From positions 28,922 to 92,921 of the forward strand of contig NZ_NPJJ01000025.1 of assembly GCF_002251385.1 (NCBI RefSeq): a DNA stretch of 64,000 bases, in the 5' to 3' direction. Positions 1-9,800 of this stretch are shown here, piece after piece (position 1 is the first letter of the stretch; every line of letters begins with the position of its first letter). Below the pieces are notes generated by a model. It did not search any database, was not told the DNA's origin, and saw only the letters and a list, made by a program, of their open reading frames with translations. This DNA comes from Prevotella sp. P5-108. Lineage in GTDB: Bacteria; Bacteroidota; Bacteroidia; Bacteroidales; Bacteroidaceae. Both the position numbers and the translations under genes were made by a program.

Positions 1-192
1 GGGTTGTATCTCCTTGGCACCCGACTTTGCCACAGCCATGTGGCGCAGCACAGTCTTGGCAGAGGCGTTGGGGCGCTGTGTGATGAAGCTGCGTGCCATC
101 TGCTCTGCCTGGGCTTGGGTGACGGGATTGGCCATCATGTGGCCCACGGTCACTGCTATGAGCAGGAAAAGAATGGATAATCTGCGTATCAT
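1..192 (-). CDS. C10 (streptopain-like) cysteine protease, N-terminal fragment
   Basis: Open frame of 64 codons running off the left edge of the window, starting at the ATG at 192. It begins with a signal peptide (MIRRLSILFLLIAV, then GHMMAN) followed by NPVTQAQAEQMARSF and a basic, Gln-rich stretch. This opening is characteristic of the Spi/propeptide region of Bacteroidetes C10 proteases, which are secreted thiol proteases related to streptopain. The catalytic Cys/His domain lies outside the window, so the call rests on the prodomain pattern only. It is co-oriented with the T9SS-exported protein upstream but separated from it by a strong terminator-like hairpin, so it is probably transcribed on its own. 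A Spi-domain inhibitor without a protease domain is an alternative. Confidence 0.6.
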   Translation of the reverse strand, partial: MIRRLSILFLLIAVTVGHMMANPVTQAQAEQMARSFITQRPNASAKTVLRHMAVAKSGAKEIQP

Positions 193-204
193 TGGGATTA
201 AATT

Positions 205-250
205 TGAAAAAGGCAGTCCGTGCCTCTATGGGCGTGCGGACTACCTTTAT
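205..250 (-). terminator. Rho-independent terminator after the T9SS-exported gene
   Basis: On the minus strand AAAGG(T)AGTCCG pairs with CGGACT(G)CCTTTT around a 16-nt loop and is followed by a T run. It lies just after the stop codon of the gene at 267-2144 and before the next minus-strand start at 192. Confidence 0.7.
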
Positions 251-266
251 TATTTATAGGGGGTGA

Positions 267-2144
267 TTAAAGTGCCAGTTTGAATGACTTGTTGGCGGCG
301 CGAACCACTACCACCTGGCGCTGGGCCACGCTCAGAGTGTTGGCGCCAGCCTTGCCATAGGTCTGGGCAATCAGACGGCCGGTGAGGTCGTACACGGCTA
401 TGCGGCCGGCTGTGGCGAGGCTTACGCTGATGGTGCCGTTGTCGGCCTTGACCACTACGTCGCCCTGGTTGTCCACGTTGTCGATGCCTACCGAACCACT
501 CAGACTCACCTCTATCTTGTTGGACTCGTCAGAGTACAGGTCGGCCAGCTCGCCGTCTACTACGGTCAGACCGATGGCGTTCACGGTATAGTTGTATACG
601 GTGTTGTCCTCGGGCGAGTCGATGGTGAAGTCGTAGTAGGTATCTTCGGTCTCGTTGACGCTTATCGCAGTGGTCACCTTAGCGCCGGCAGGCATCTTCT
701 GCTCCACGTTGATGGCGTCGAAGAATATCTTGTTGGTGGTGCCACCGTTCTCGTACGAGAACATGATGTACGATGTGGCTGCGCCCTTGGTAAACTCTAC
801 CTTGTAGTCGGCAAATCCCTTGTGGGTGGTCACGGTCTTGCTCTCCAGAGGTGTGCCCTCAAATCCGTCGACGTTGGGGTCGGTGTCATAGAGGCTCACG
901 GTGACCTTGCTGCCTGAGGTGTATTGGCCATAGGCGCCCTCTGCCATGTTGAAGTTCACGGTGCAAGCGCCGTTGTCGGCTGTGAGGTCCAGTTTGGGTG
1001 TGGTCAGCGAACTGGTCTTGCTATAGGGCGACAGTACCATGTATCCCGAAGCCAGAGCAAAGTCTACTGCACTCCATCCGGGGGTCTTGGTATAGCTGTC
1101 AAACTCGCTCAGCAGTCCGAACTCCACTTTCTCCAGCGAGCCCATGGTCACCTTGGCAAAGTCATCGTCCAGCACCTTGACCGTGGTGGCTGCCTGCAGC
1201 GTCTTGGTCTTGGTCAGGTTCACGGCATATCTCTTCGCCTCAGCCACAGCCTCCCAGTTGGCTCTGAAGGAGGTGGCTGTCACGCCTGTGGCAGCGATGG
1301 CTTTGGGGGCGTCGATGCTCTTGAGCACGCGGATGACCTCGATTTCGTCAGAGTAGTCCGATACGTTGCCATTCTTGTTGCGGCCGCGCACGGTGTAGTA
1401 GTAGGTCTTGCTGGCGTCCAGTCCTTCCACCTTCTTCTCTACGGTGCTGGCGTAAGCAGACACTACCTTTACCACCTCGTCCTTGAGCACATACTTCTTG
1501 GAACCATTGTCGGCCTTGGAGTAGACATCGAGCAGATAGTCTTTATTGGTACGGTCGTGGGCCCACTTGGCGGTGAAGGACACGCCGTCGGCCTGTGAGG
1601 GCAGCTCGGGCACGGGTACAGCCACGATAGTGGGGCTGGTGACAGCCTTGATTTCATCGATGAAGAAGCCTTCAAACAGCGGGGTAATCTTTAATCTCGA
1701 GCTGGATGACACAGAGCCTACATATAATGTCACGTTATGCCACTTGTTGTCGTTGAAGACCACCTGCTTTTTGATAGAGTAGCCCAAAGCGAAGGTAATG
1801 GCTTCTCCGTAGTCGGCTGCGGCACGCACATGGGCTGTAATCTTAAGCACCTGGGTAGATACTGCTTTCTTCAGATTGCCAGTCTCGAGAGCTCCCGAAC
1901 CGGCAACCTTGAGTTTGCCGCCGGCATCATAGACCTTGGTGCAGCTGCTGCTCCAGCCCAGTTTCTTGAGTTTGCCGCTGTAGCCGCCGATGTCGGTAGT
2001 GGCGGGAGCGTCTTCGCTACCCTCGGTGAAGGAGTCGAAGTTCTCGTCGATTACCACGGTCACATTGTCGTCCTGGCCCGATGCCGGAACTGCAAAGGCA
2101 AATGCTGAAAGGAGCATTGCCATCATGAGTAGTTTTTTTGTCAT
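267..2144 (-). CDS. T9SS-exported fibronectin type III / choice-of-anchor protein
   Basis: A 625-residue secreted protein. The start at 2144 (MTKKLLMMAMLLSAFAFA) gives a clean signal peptide; an upstream in-frame extension to 2249 has no secretion-like N-terminus. The first ~180 residues begin with DENFDSFTEGSED, typical of choice-of-anchor or cleaved-adhesin-like beta-sandwich modules. Two fibronectin type III-like domains follow (about residues 180-310 and 320-350, then after an inserted second jelly-roll-like module, around 500-560, closing with YSDESNKIEV). The last ~75 residues (from GIDNV, with AVYDLTGRLI and a final FKLAL) match the type A sorting domain of the type IX secretion system. 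It is probably a cell-surface or secreted adhesin. No catalytic motif was recognised. Confidence 0.75.
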   Translation of the reverse strand: MTKKLLMMAMLLSAFAFAVPASGQDDNVTVVIDENFDSFTEGSEDAPATTDIGGYSGKLKKLGWSSSCTKVYDAGGKLKVAGSGALETGNLKKAVSTQVLKITAHVRAAADYGEAITFALGYSIKKQVVFNDNKWHNVTLYVGSVSSSSRLKITPLFEGFFIDEIKAVTSPTIVAVPVPELPSQADGVSFTAKWAHDRTNKDYLLDVYSKADNGSKKYVLKDEVVKVVSAYASTVEKKVEGLDASKTYYYTVRGRNKNGNVSDYSDEIEVIRVLKSIDAPKAIAATGVTATSFRANWEAVAEAKRYAVNLTKTKTLQAATTVKVLDDDFAKVTMGSLEKVEFGLLSEFDSYTKTPGWSAVDFALASGYMVLSPYSKTSSLTTPKLDLTADNGACTVNFNMAEGAYGQYTSGSKVTVSLYDTDPNVDGFEGTPLESKTVTTHKGFADYKVEFTKGAATSYIMFSYENGGTTNKIFFDAINVEQKMPAGAKVTTAISVNETEDTYYDFTIDSPEDNTVYNYTVNAIGLTVVDGELADLYSDESNKIEVSLSGSVGIDNVDNQGDVVVKADNGTISVSLATAGRIAVYDLTGRLIAQTYGKAGANTLSVAQRQVVVVRAANKSFKLAL

Positions 2145-2654
2145 ATCGTTCTGTTTTAGATTTGTTTCTTTCCTCATTATCCGTAAGTTTGCCCTCTCCG
2201 GGCAGTCTCTTTTCACTGTGGTGATGCCGAAGATGGCAGGAATTATCATTTTTGGTGGCGCACAGGTAACAAAATATTACAAAATAACCATGTATTTACT
2301 CCAGAAATATCACTTTACTGCCTGTTTTTCTGACATTTGTCATGATTTTCGGTGATTTTTGTTAGCTTCGTGTTCGCTTTTGCCGTCTTTATGATTGTCG
2401 GTGCTGCCGCCGAGGGCATCTCGGCGGTCGTCGGGATGGTCACGAGGGTCGCCGAGATGCCCTCGGCGACAGCCGCCATGACTTCGGAAGTAAGAATTGA
2501 GGGGGATAACGTAAAAATAGGCGCCAAAGCCGCCTGTTTCTGCGATTTTATTGTTACTTTTGCCCCAAATGTCGGGGGCGCAGGCCCGCTCTCCGTTGCG
2601 GCATTGCCGTGCAGCCATGCAGCAAGCGCCTCTGACCATGAAGACTCTAATGGC
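2145..2654. other. Divergent intergenic region between T9SS gene and AraC gene
   Basis: A 510-bp gap with no convincing gene. It holds a 19-bp perfect inverted repeat (2408-2468) and, closer to the AraC start, a TACTTTTG -7-like box at 2555-2562 with no good -33 box. Open frames here have no ribosome-binding or family support. Confidence 0.6.
2408..2468. repeat. 19-bp perfect inverted repeat upstream of AraC gene
   Basis: Arms at 2408-2426 and 2450-2468 (core GAGGGCATCTC / GAGATGCCCTC) are perfect reverse complements with a 23-bp spacer. There is no T run after the hairpin, so a terminator is unlikely. It lies ~190 bp before the regulator's start and upstream of its likely -7 box, which suits an operator or a recombination/structural site. 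Confidence 0.7.
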
Positions 2655-3488
2655 ATGAACCAGAAGATATACAACCTGGAGGATTTTGCCACCCAATATC
2701 ATCTCAGCGATATATTTGGTGCCTATGCCGCCCACTTGGCTGTCACAGCCGGGGAGGGCGCGACGCTCGTCGACATGATGGCCGAGCGCACGCTCTTTAC
2801 CAAGCTGCTGCTGGTGGAGCGGGGCAGCTGCCGGCTCGTCGACGCCGACGGCGAGGGCCCCGATGCGGTACTCTCTCGGGCTTCGCTCCTGGTGGTGTCG
2901 GTCCGCGACACGGCGCAGCTGCACGATGTGTCGCCCGACTTCGAGGCCGAGTGCGTGCTGGTCGACGAGTCGTTTGCGCTGCATGCCTCACACTACCGCC
3001 TCACCGACGAGAAATACAAGAGCATGCAGGATATCTTCCACTTCATGCGCGATATCGTGCGCCACCAGCACATCAACAAGATAGAGATGATACAGAGCAT
3101 GGTCAACGTGCTGCGCCTCATCATCGACGAGCTGCCCTACACGCAGCGCTCTATCTCCCACGACTTGGGTCATAAGAAGGCGGTCTACGAAGTGTTCCTC
3201 CACCATCTTTATCGCAACTTCCGCAAGGAACGCCAGATACGTTTCTATGCCGACAAGCTCAATCTGTCTGCCCCTTATCTCTCCCGGCTGGTCAAGGAGA
3301 TAAGCGGCTCTACCATCAATGACCATGTCACCTCGCTGCTCTACAAGGAAATCTGCAATATGCTTACCCAGACCGACATGACTATGGGCGAGATAGCCGA
3401 CCACTTGAACTTCAGCGACCAGAGTGCCCTCACCAACTTCTTCAAGCAGCGCTCGGGCATGACGCCCATAGCCTATCGCAACCGATAG
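2655..3488 (+). CDS. AraC/XylS-family transcriptional regulator
   Basis: A 277-residue DNA-binding regulator. The start MNQKIYNLEDF at 2655 is preferred because the open frame upstream (to 2352) runs through the inverted repeat and GC-rich non-coding DNA. Residues ~1-150 form a cupin-like effector/dimerisation part of the type common in Bacteroidetes AraC proteins. Residues ~180-277 carry two helix-turn-helix units: FYADKLNLSAPYLSRLVKEISG and IADHLNFSDQSALTNFFKQRSG, ending MTPIAYRNR, the typical AraC C-terminus. It is convergent with aspA and divergent from the T9SS gene; its target is not evident. The inverted repeat at 2408-2468 may be its own operator. Confidence 0.85.
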   Translation: MNQKIYNLEDFATQYHLSDIFGAYAAHLAVTAGEGATLVDMMAERTLFTKLLLVERGSCRLVDADGEGPDAVLSRASLLVVSVRDTAQLHDVSPDFEAECVLVDESFALHASHYRLTDEKYKSMQDIFHFMRDIVRHQHINKIEMIQSMVNVLRLIIDELPYTQRSISHDLGHKKAVYEVFLHHLYRNFRKERQIRFYADKLNLSAPYLSRLVKEISGSTINDHVTSLLYKEICNMLTQTDMTMGEIADHLNFSDQSALTNFFKQRSGMTPIAYRNR

Positions 3489-3549
3489 ACCCTCGATGGC
3501 TCCCTGCGAGTCATCGCTGTGCCCGCCGCAGCCATTCTGAAACAAAACA

Positions 3550-3605
3550 AGCCTGCAAGCCTAACCCCCGAGAGAATGAGGGGTGTCGGCCTACAGGCTC
3601 TTTAC
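3550..3605. terminator. Bidirectional terminator between AraC gene and aspA
   Basis: AGCCTG (3550-3555) pairs with CAGGCT (3593-3598); an inner ACCCC/GGGGT pairing lies in the loop. The minus-strand side is followed by a T-rich tract, which suits termination of aspA; the plus side has CTCTTT. Confidence 0.65.
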
Positions 3606-3627
3606 ATACATATATATTGGGATTACA

Positions 3628-5046
3628 TTACTTCAGCGTAAACTTGTGCGACTGGAGCATCTCCTTGGGGTCGAGGGCTTTGTCCAGCTCTTCCTTGGTC
3701 ATAAGTCCCTTCTCGATAACGATGTCATAGACCGAGCGGCCGGTATCGTGGGCTTCCTTGGCTACCATCGAGCTCTTCTTGTAGCCGATGATGGGGTTCA
3801 GGGCGGTCACGATGCCAATGCTGTTCTTGACCATCTCGTAGCAGTGTTCCTTGTTGACGGTGATACCGAGGATGCACTCTTCGGTAAGGGTCTCGATGAC
3901 ATTCCTCAGCCAAGTGAGGCTCTCGAAGAGGCTCTCTGTGATGATAGGCTCCATCACGTTGAGCTCCAGCTGGCCGGCTTCGGCGGCGAAGCTCACGGTG
4001 GTGTCGTTGCCGATGACCTTGAAGCAAACCTGGTTGGTTACCTCGGGGATGACGGGGTTCACCTTGCCGGGCATGATGGATGAACCGGGAGCCTTGGGAG
4101 GCAGGTTGATTTCGTTGAGACCGCAGCGGGGACCTGAAGCCATGAGTCGCAGGTCGTTGCAGATTTTAGAGAGCTTGATGGCAAGACGCTTCAGCGCTGA
4201 CGAATAGCTCACATAGGCGCCGGTATCGGGCGTAGCCTCTACGAGGTCACTGGCCGAGATGAAATTCTCACCGGTGAGCTTGCTCAGATTGGCTGCGCAG
4301 AGCTTGGCAAAGCCAGGCACGGCGTTGAGACCGGTACCGATGGCAGTACCGCCCATGTTGATTTCGTGCAGCAGCTTCACGTTGCGCTCCAGGTTGAGGA
4401 TTTCCTCTTCCAGGTTGTTGGCGTAGGCCTTGAACTCCTGACCCACAGTCATAGGCACGGCGTCCTGCAGCTGTGTGCGACCCATCTTGATGGTGTCGGT
4501 GTACTCTTCGCCCTTGTAGCGGAAGGCGCTGATGAGTCCGGTCAATGCCTTGACCAGATGGAGGTTCATGCGGATAAGCGCAAGGCGTATACTGGTGGGG
4601 TAGACGTCATTGGTACTCTGGCCACAGTTGCAGTGGTCGTTGGGAGATACATACTGGTAGTCGCCTTTCTGACGGCCAAGAATTTCGAGTGCACGGTTGG
4701 CTATCACCTCGTTGGCATTCATGTTGACCGATGTACCGGCACCGCCTTGCACCATGTCGATGGGGAAGTTCTCATGCCACTTGCCGTCGATAATCTCACG
4801 GCAGGCTTCGGCCATGGCGCCCGAGATTTCGTCGTTGATGACTCCGAGCGAGTGGTTGGTCTGTGCGGCAGCCAGCTTGACGTACGCGATGGCGATGATA
4901 AAGTCTGGATAGTCACACATAGTCTTGCGCGAGATGTGGTAATTGTTGATACCGCGCTGTGTCTGCACGCCATAGAGGGCGTCGGCGGGAACGTTGAGTT
5001 CGCCCAAGAGGTCGGCCTCTACTCTGAATTTCTTTTCGTCTGTCAT
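3628..5046 (-). CDS. aspA: Aspartate ammonia-lyase
   Basis: A 472-residue cytoplasmic enzyme that deaminates L-aspartate to fumarate and ammonia. The length fits the family (about 470-480). The start MTDEKKFRVEADLLGE at 5046 fits known N-termini; upstream in-frame codons add an unlikely Asn/Thr/Ile stretch. Visible motifs are the lyase signature GSSIMPGKVNP (~residues 316-326), the conserved GRTQLQDAVPMT stretch and SPNDHCNCGQSTND near residue 130-145. Fumarase class II is related, but the ELNVPADALYG(V)QTQR start and GQSTND context fit AspA. It lies 189 bp downstream of the C4-dicarboxylate transporter on the same strand, and a -7-like box at 5118-5125 suggests its own promoter. Together the two genes feed fumarate respiration. 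Confidence 0.95.
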   Translation of the reverse strand: MTDEKKFRVEADLLGELNVPADALYGVQTQRGINNYHISRKTMCDYPDFIIAIAYVKLAAAQTNHSLGVINDEISGAMAEACREIIDGKWHENFPIDMVQGGAGTSVNMNANEVIANRALEILGRQKGDYQYVSPNDHCNCGQSTNDVYPTSIRLALIRMNLHLVKALTGLISAFRYKGEEYTDTIKMGRTQLQDAVPMTVGQEFKAYANNLEEEILNLERNVKLLHEINMGGTAIGTGLNAVPGFAKLCAANLSKLTGENFISASDLVEATPDTGAYVSYSSALKRLAIKLSKICNDLRLMASGPRCGLNEINLPPKAPGSSIMPGKVNPVIPEVTNQVCFKVIGNDTTVSFAAEAGQLELNVMEPIITESLFESLTWLRNVIETLTEECILGITVNKEHCYEMVKNSIGIVTALNPIIGYKKSSMVAKEAHDTGRSVYDIVIEKGLMTKEELDKALDPKEMLQSHKFTLK

Positions 5047-5117
5047 AATATAAATGGTTATATTGTTTGTATTCGTGTCTGTGATGGGTATAACCATCAT
5101 CTTGGTATTTACAGGGG

Positions 5118-5125
5118 CAAAGTTA
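5118..5125 (-). promoter_or_regulatory. -7 box for aspA (TAACTTTG)
   Basis: Reads TAACTTTG on the minus strand, the Bacteroidetes -7 consensus TAnnTTTG, about 70 bp before the aspA ATG. No matching TTTG at the expected -33 spacing, so only half the promoter is supported. Confidence 0.5.
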
Positions 5126-5235
5126 CGCCTATTTGTTCATATTCCTTTTATAAAAAACGAACCTTTATTTGTAAAAACCTATCCCTTGCCGGTTTTTCTT
5201 TGGTTTCAGGCAGTTTGGCAGTGCCCGCCACGGTG

Positions 5236-6579
5236 CTACATGAACTGGATGATGAGATAGCCCACGCCGATGGAGACCACGGTGGTGATGATGCCGGGCA
5301 GCTGGAAAGAGTGGTTAATCACAAATCGCCCTATACGCGTCGAGCCGGTACGGTCGAAGTTGATGGCAGCGACGGTGGTGGGGTAGTTGGGCAGGAAGAA
5401 GTAGCCGTTGACCGCCGGAAACATCGCGATGAGCGCCAGTGGCGGGATGCCGAGTCCTATGCCCAAGGGGTAGAGGGTGCGCACGGTGGCAGCCTGGGAG
5501 AAGAGCATGATGGACATGATGAAGAGGGCTATGGCGAAGAGGAAGGGATAGTGGGTGACGATGTCGGCAATGTGGTCTTTGAAGAAGGCGAGGTTGCCGT
5601 TGAAGAAGGTGTCACCCATCCAGGCTATGCCGAAGATGGCGACCAGGGCACACATGCCCGCGTCGAAGACATTGCCCTTGACGGCGGTCTGCACGCTGGC
5701 TCTGCTCACGGTGAGGATGAGCGCGGCGGTCGACATCATCACGATCTCGATGGTCTCGGGCATGGTGACGCGGTGCAGCTCGCCATCTATCATGAACGCG
5801 GGCCGCATGGTGGGGATGCTGCCAAAGAGCACCACCAGCACTACGCCCGTGAGAAACGCCAGCACGGCATACTTGGCCTTGGGGTCGGGGTTCTTGTTCA
5901 TCTCGTCTATCAGACGGAGGTCCTGCTCGGGCCGTATCAGCCCCTGGCGCACGCGCTCGCAGTAGATTTCGTCTTCGTGCAGCTCTTTGCCTATGCGGTT
6001 CTGTACCCAGGCAGCCACGATGATGGCCACCAGCGAGGCGGGGATGCAGACCATGAGGATGTGCTTCAACTCGATGCCCGCGCCGCCCAACAGGTCGGTG
6101 CTGATGACGGCTGCGGTGGCTGCCGAGACGGGGCTGCCGGTGATGCCGAGCGAGGCGGCTATGGTGGCGACGCTCAGCGGCCGCTCGGGGCGTATCTTGG
6201 AGTTGGTGGCAATCTCAGAGATGATGGGCAGGAGGGAGTAGCAGGTGTGGGCGGTGCCTGCCACGAGGCAGAAGAGCCACGTGGTGAGTGGGCCGAGGTA
6301 GGTGATGTGGGTGGGGTGGCGGCGCAGAAACCTGGCGGCGAGTCCTACGAGATAGTCCAGACCTCCGGCGGCTTGCAGGGTGGCTGCCGCCGTGATTACC
6401 GACACGATGATGAGCATCACGTCGATGGGCAGATGGCCGGGCTTGAGTCCGAAGATGAAGACGAGGATGAACACACCTACCATGCCATAGATGCCGAGTC
6501 CTATGCCGCCCGTGCGGGCGCCCTTGAATATCAGTGCCAGTACGATGGCAAACTGTAGGAGTATGATAGCTGTCGCCAT
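5236..6579 (-). CDS. dcuB: Anaerobic C4-dicarboxylate transporter, Dcu family
   Basis: A 447-residue inner-membrane antiporter predicted to exchange fumarate/aspartate for succinate during anaerobic growth. The start MATAIILLQFAIVL at 6579 gives the first membrane helix at the N-terminus, as in the family; the 26-residue extension upstream is implausible. The protein is almost entirely hydrophobic, with about a dozen segments. Conserved Dcu stretches are visible: GARTGGIGLG, KPGHLPIDVML, ATLQAAGGLD, RPERPLSVATIAASLGITGSPVSAA. The length and PIDVML/ATLQA wording are nearer DcuB than DcuA, but the choice is tentative. The adjacent aspA makes the intracellular fumarate. Confidence 0.88.
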   Translation of the reverse strand: MATAIILLQFAIVLALIFKGARTGGIGLGIYGMVGVFILVFIFGLKPGHLPIDVMLIIVSVITAAATLQAAGGLDYLVGLAARFLRRHPTHITYLGPLTTWLFCLVAGTAHTCYSLLPIISEIATNSKIRPERPLSVATIAASLGITGSPVSAATAAVISTDLLGGAGIELKHILMVCIPASLVAIIVAAWVQNRIGKELHEDEIYCERVRQGLIRPEQDLRLIDEMNKNPDPKAKYAVLAFLTGVVLVVLFGSIPTMRPAFMIDGELHRVTMPETIEIVMMSTAALILTVSRASVQTAVKGNVFDAGMCALVAIFGIAWMGDTFFNGNLAFFKDHIADIVTHYPFLFAIALFIMSIMLFSQAATVRTLYPLGIGLGIPPLALIAMFPAVNGYFFLPNYPTTVAAINFDRTGSTRIGRFVINHSFQLPGIITTVVSIGVGYLIIQFM

Positions 6580-6654
6580 GATGATTGGGTTCTCTGTTTT
6601 TAGGTTTGAGGTCGATGATGTGCCCTTGCCGTAGATTGTGGCGGGCATCAAGTG

Positions 6655-6662
6655 CAAATATA
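6655..6662 (-). promoter_or_regulatory. -7 box for dcuB (TATATTTG)
   Basis: Minus-strand TATATTTG, ~76 bp before the dcuB ATG, matching the Bacteroidetes -7 consensus. The expected TTTG 19-20 bp further upstream is absent. Confidence 0.45.
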
Positions 6663-6757
6663 CGCCATTTTCTTCAGACTCTGCTTATAAATTCATGAGA
6701 ATTGTTGGCTGCGGGCAAAAGATTTTTCGCGTGGGGCGGGTCTGCATCCATACGACA

Positions 6758-6834
6758 ATGCCGCCGAAGCCCGCCGCCGACCATGCTGCGTGGCTCTGTG
6801 CCATGTCTGGTCGGGTGCGGCGCTTCGGCGGCAT
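6758..6834. repeat. 13-bp inverted repeat
   Basis: ATGCCGCCGAAGC at 6758-6770 and its exact reverse complement at 6822-6834, spaced 51 bp. It lies upstream of the dcuB promoter and downstream of the GH106-like gene; function unknown. Confidence 0.6.
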
Positions 6835-6849
6835 CGTGTCTATGTGTTG

Positions 6850-6872
6850 CCCTCCGGCGGTGGGCCGGAGGG
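6850..6872 (-). terminator. GC-rich hairpin after GH106-like gene
   Basis: CCCTCCGGC (6850-6858) and GCCGGAGGG (6864-6872) form a perfect 9-bp stem with a 5-nt loop, 8 bp past the stop codon of the minus-strand gene. There is no T run, so termination is only possible, not clear. Confidence 0.4.
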
Positions 6873-6880
6873 TGGGGGTG

Positions 6881-9800
6881 CTACTTGCCGGCAGGGGTGC
6901 AGAGCAGGCGTACGCCGCCCAGCAGACCTGCGGGGAGAGGCTTCGACGAAGCTCTGAAGGCATTGTTGTAGGATGCCCATGCGTAGCGTTTCTTCTTGTC
7001 GGGCTGCTTGTCGCCTATGACGCGGTTGGCCCACAGGTTGGTGACGCGCACCTCGAGCTTGTTGCCCTTCTTCTTGAGTGCGGGCGTGATGTCGATGGCG
7101 TAGGGCGCCTTCCAGAGTGTTCCCAGCATCTGGTCGTTGAGGTAAACCTCTGCCATGCAGCCCACTCCGCCCAGGTCGAGGCGGTAGGTGGCGCGCTTGT
7201 TATATCCCTTGACGTCAAAGTCACGGGTATAGACAGCCGTGCCTGAGAAGTAGCGTATCTGGGCATCATCGCTCTCGGTGAGCGAGCGCAGGGTGGGCAT
7301 CTCGATGCTCTCGGGAGTGTCCTGCACACCACCGAAGTAGACGTGCCAGTCGTTGTCGAGCGTCATCACTTCCTGTTCCTCGGCGTGGGAGATGGCCAGA
7401 TGCTTCTCGTCGGTAGGTTCGGTGAAGACGATGAACAGCGCACCGTAGGGGTCGAGGCCGAGGTCGATGCTGGTACGGCCGTCAGCCATAGTATAGCCCA
7501 CGGGCTTGATGGAGGCGTTCTCTGCGTTCCAGAGCATGGGCTTCTTGCCGGTCACGTTGAATGAGGCTGTGATACGCTTGGGCTGGTCTATCGCGTTGGC
7601 CACCCAGTAGATTTCCGAGTCAGCCGTGCGGCGGTGCATCCAGCGTATGCTGTCGGGCGTAGCCTTGTCCTTGTCGGCTGCCACGAAGCTGAAGTCTGGA
7701 GCCACGCCCGTCTTGGCGAGTGCCTCTTCCATCGACAGGTTTTCCATCACGTTGGCGCGGTTGCCGTCCCATATCTCTGCCACCAGGCGGTGCCACTCGG
7801 CGTCGTTGCCCTTGAGGTTGGGCTGTATGGTTGGGCGCTTGCCGCAGATGGGGGCGCCAGCCTTGGCGAGGCGGGCTATCGCCTTGAGCTCGTCGACGGT
7901 CATCCGTGTCACCTGTCGGTCTATTACCAGCAGTCGATAGCTCATTCCTGCCTTGGTAGTGAGCTTCTGTCCATCGTAGCCGAACACGTCCATGAGCGCG
8001 CCGGGGTTCACGTAGTCGAAGTTATAGCCACGGGGAATGGCGGGATGGTTGTGGGCGAAGCGGCCGGTGACGCTGTTGTCGCCGCCATAGTAGTAGGCGA
8101 TGTCTGCCACGTATTTGCCCTGCTGCATCATGTAGCTGGAGCGGCCGAGATAGTCGGTCCATGGGCGGGCTTGCTCTGCCCAGGTCTCGTGGCGGTTGAA
8201 CCACTGGCCGTAGATGGCTAAAGCGAGTCCGGGCTTGCGGTCGTCGACGGGCTGATGGGCGCTCTCGTGGATGATGAAGCGGTTCAGACCGCACGACATC
8301 ATGTAGTCGGCGATGGGCTTGAGGTTGCCGGGATAGAAGGTATAGCACATCTCGTGGCGGCCGTCGGCGGTGAACGACTCGCCAGCCACATACTTCTTGC
8401 CATAGATGTGGGCGGTAGAGGAGGTCTCGCGCAGGTCGCACTCATACATGCTCAGGTCGGCGCGCTTCTCTGCCCACATGGCGCCCATAGGGATGTCGCC
8501 TTTCGACTTGACGCTGATACCGTCGGCGAGCATCTGGCGTCCGTTCTCGTGCGACTCGATATAGATTTTCATGCCATGACGGTGGGCGGCATCAGCCACC
8601 TCGGCGTAGAGCGACTCGTCCATGAGCTCGCCGATGGTCTGGCGATAGTCGTAGAGGAACTGCTCGCTCTGCTCCACGCTTCCCACGATGACGCCGGTAA
8701 GCACGGGCAGCCAGGGATAGATGCTATAGCCGCGCCGACGCTCAAACTGTGCTGGCATCTGCAGGGTCCATGTGGCTTTGCCGGGCTCGTAGCTGTCGAT
8801 GAGCAGATACTGGATGCCGCGCTTGCCGATGTTGCCGCCAGAGGCGTCGCGATAGAGGTCTATATAGTGCTCGATATACTTGTGCACAGCCTCGCGGTCC
8901 ATCTTGTCGACCTCCAGGCCCGTGGCTTCGGGCGAGGCAGGGCCGTTGCGCGAACCGAAGAGCGACGTACCGAAGCGGTAGATGACCCAGTTGCCACGTG
9001 GGGCGTTCCAGGTGAGGCGTCCGTCGGCGTCGACCTTGTCGGTGAGCACCACCACATCGCCTGCAGCCGACACGTCGCTGTCGAGGCGTGAGGGGTACTG
9101 GTCGAGGTCGCCGAAGGAGGTAAATCCAGCCTTCTCCTCGGCAAAGTTGATGCGGCTGGTGGTGTAGAGGTTATACTCCATCAGGTTGACATACTCGCCC
9201 TGCTTGTCTTTCTGCGGCAGCTGGCATACCACGCGGAAGCAGCGTGCCGTGGTGGGAGGCAGGTCGATGGTCTGCTGGAACGTACCGCTCTGCGGGATGT
9301 CGCATACCTTGGTGAATGTCTTGCCGTCGTTGCTCGTCTCCAAGCGGTAGTACAGCGGTGCCGACCAGCTGTTCCAGGTACTGCGGTTGTTGCCGTCCGA
9401 GAGCGACAGCGCCTTGATGGTTACGGGCTTCTCAAAGGTGTACTGTGCCCAGATGTTGCCCTCGGCGTCGGGTTCCACGCGGGTACCCTTGCTGTAGTCG
9501 CCGTCGGTGAGTTGTGCCACCGTGGGCTCACCCTTGCTCACCGTGATGGTGGGGTTGAGAGAGGCTATCTCGATGTCGGTATCGGGCATACGCACTGCCA
9601 CGATGCCTATCTGCTGACTGAAGGTTTCAGGGCTGTTGGTGTTTTCTACGTTCTGGAAGTGTCCGGTGGTGGTGTAGATACCGGGGAGATTGACGGTGAG
9701 TTTCTTGCCACCCTTTACCCTTACCGCGCGCCACGTGATTTTCTTCATGGCATCGTGGGGAGTGACCCAGGGACCGCCCGTGTTGCTCCAGCCTGGCGAG

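Larger units (their letters stand above)
6580..6880. other. Intergenic region between dcuB and GH106-like gene
   Basis: About 300 bp without a credible gene. It contains a -7-like box for dcuB, a 13-bp inverted repeat (6758-6834) and a GC-rich hairpin (6850-6872) just downstream of the GH106-like stop codon. Confidence 0.6.

Noticed and set aside
4366..6558. 730-codon open frame on the plus strand
   Set aside because: It is antisense to aspA and dcuB, which are clear genes; its protein is rich in His, Gly and Asp and matches nothing. High-GC antisense shadow.
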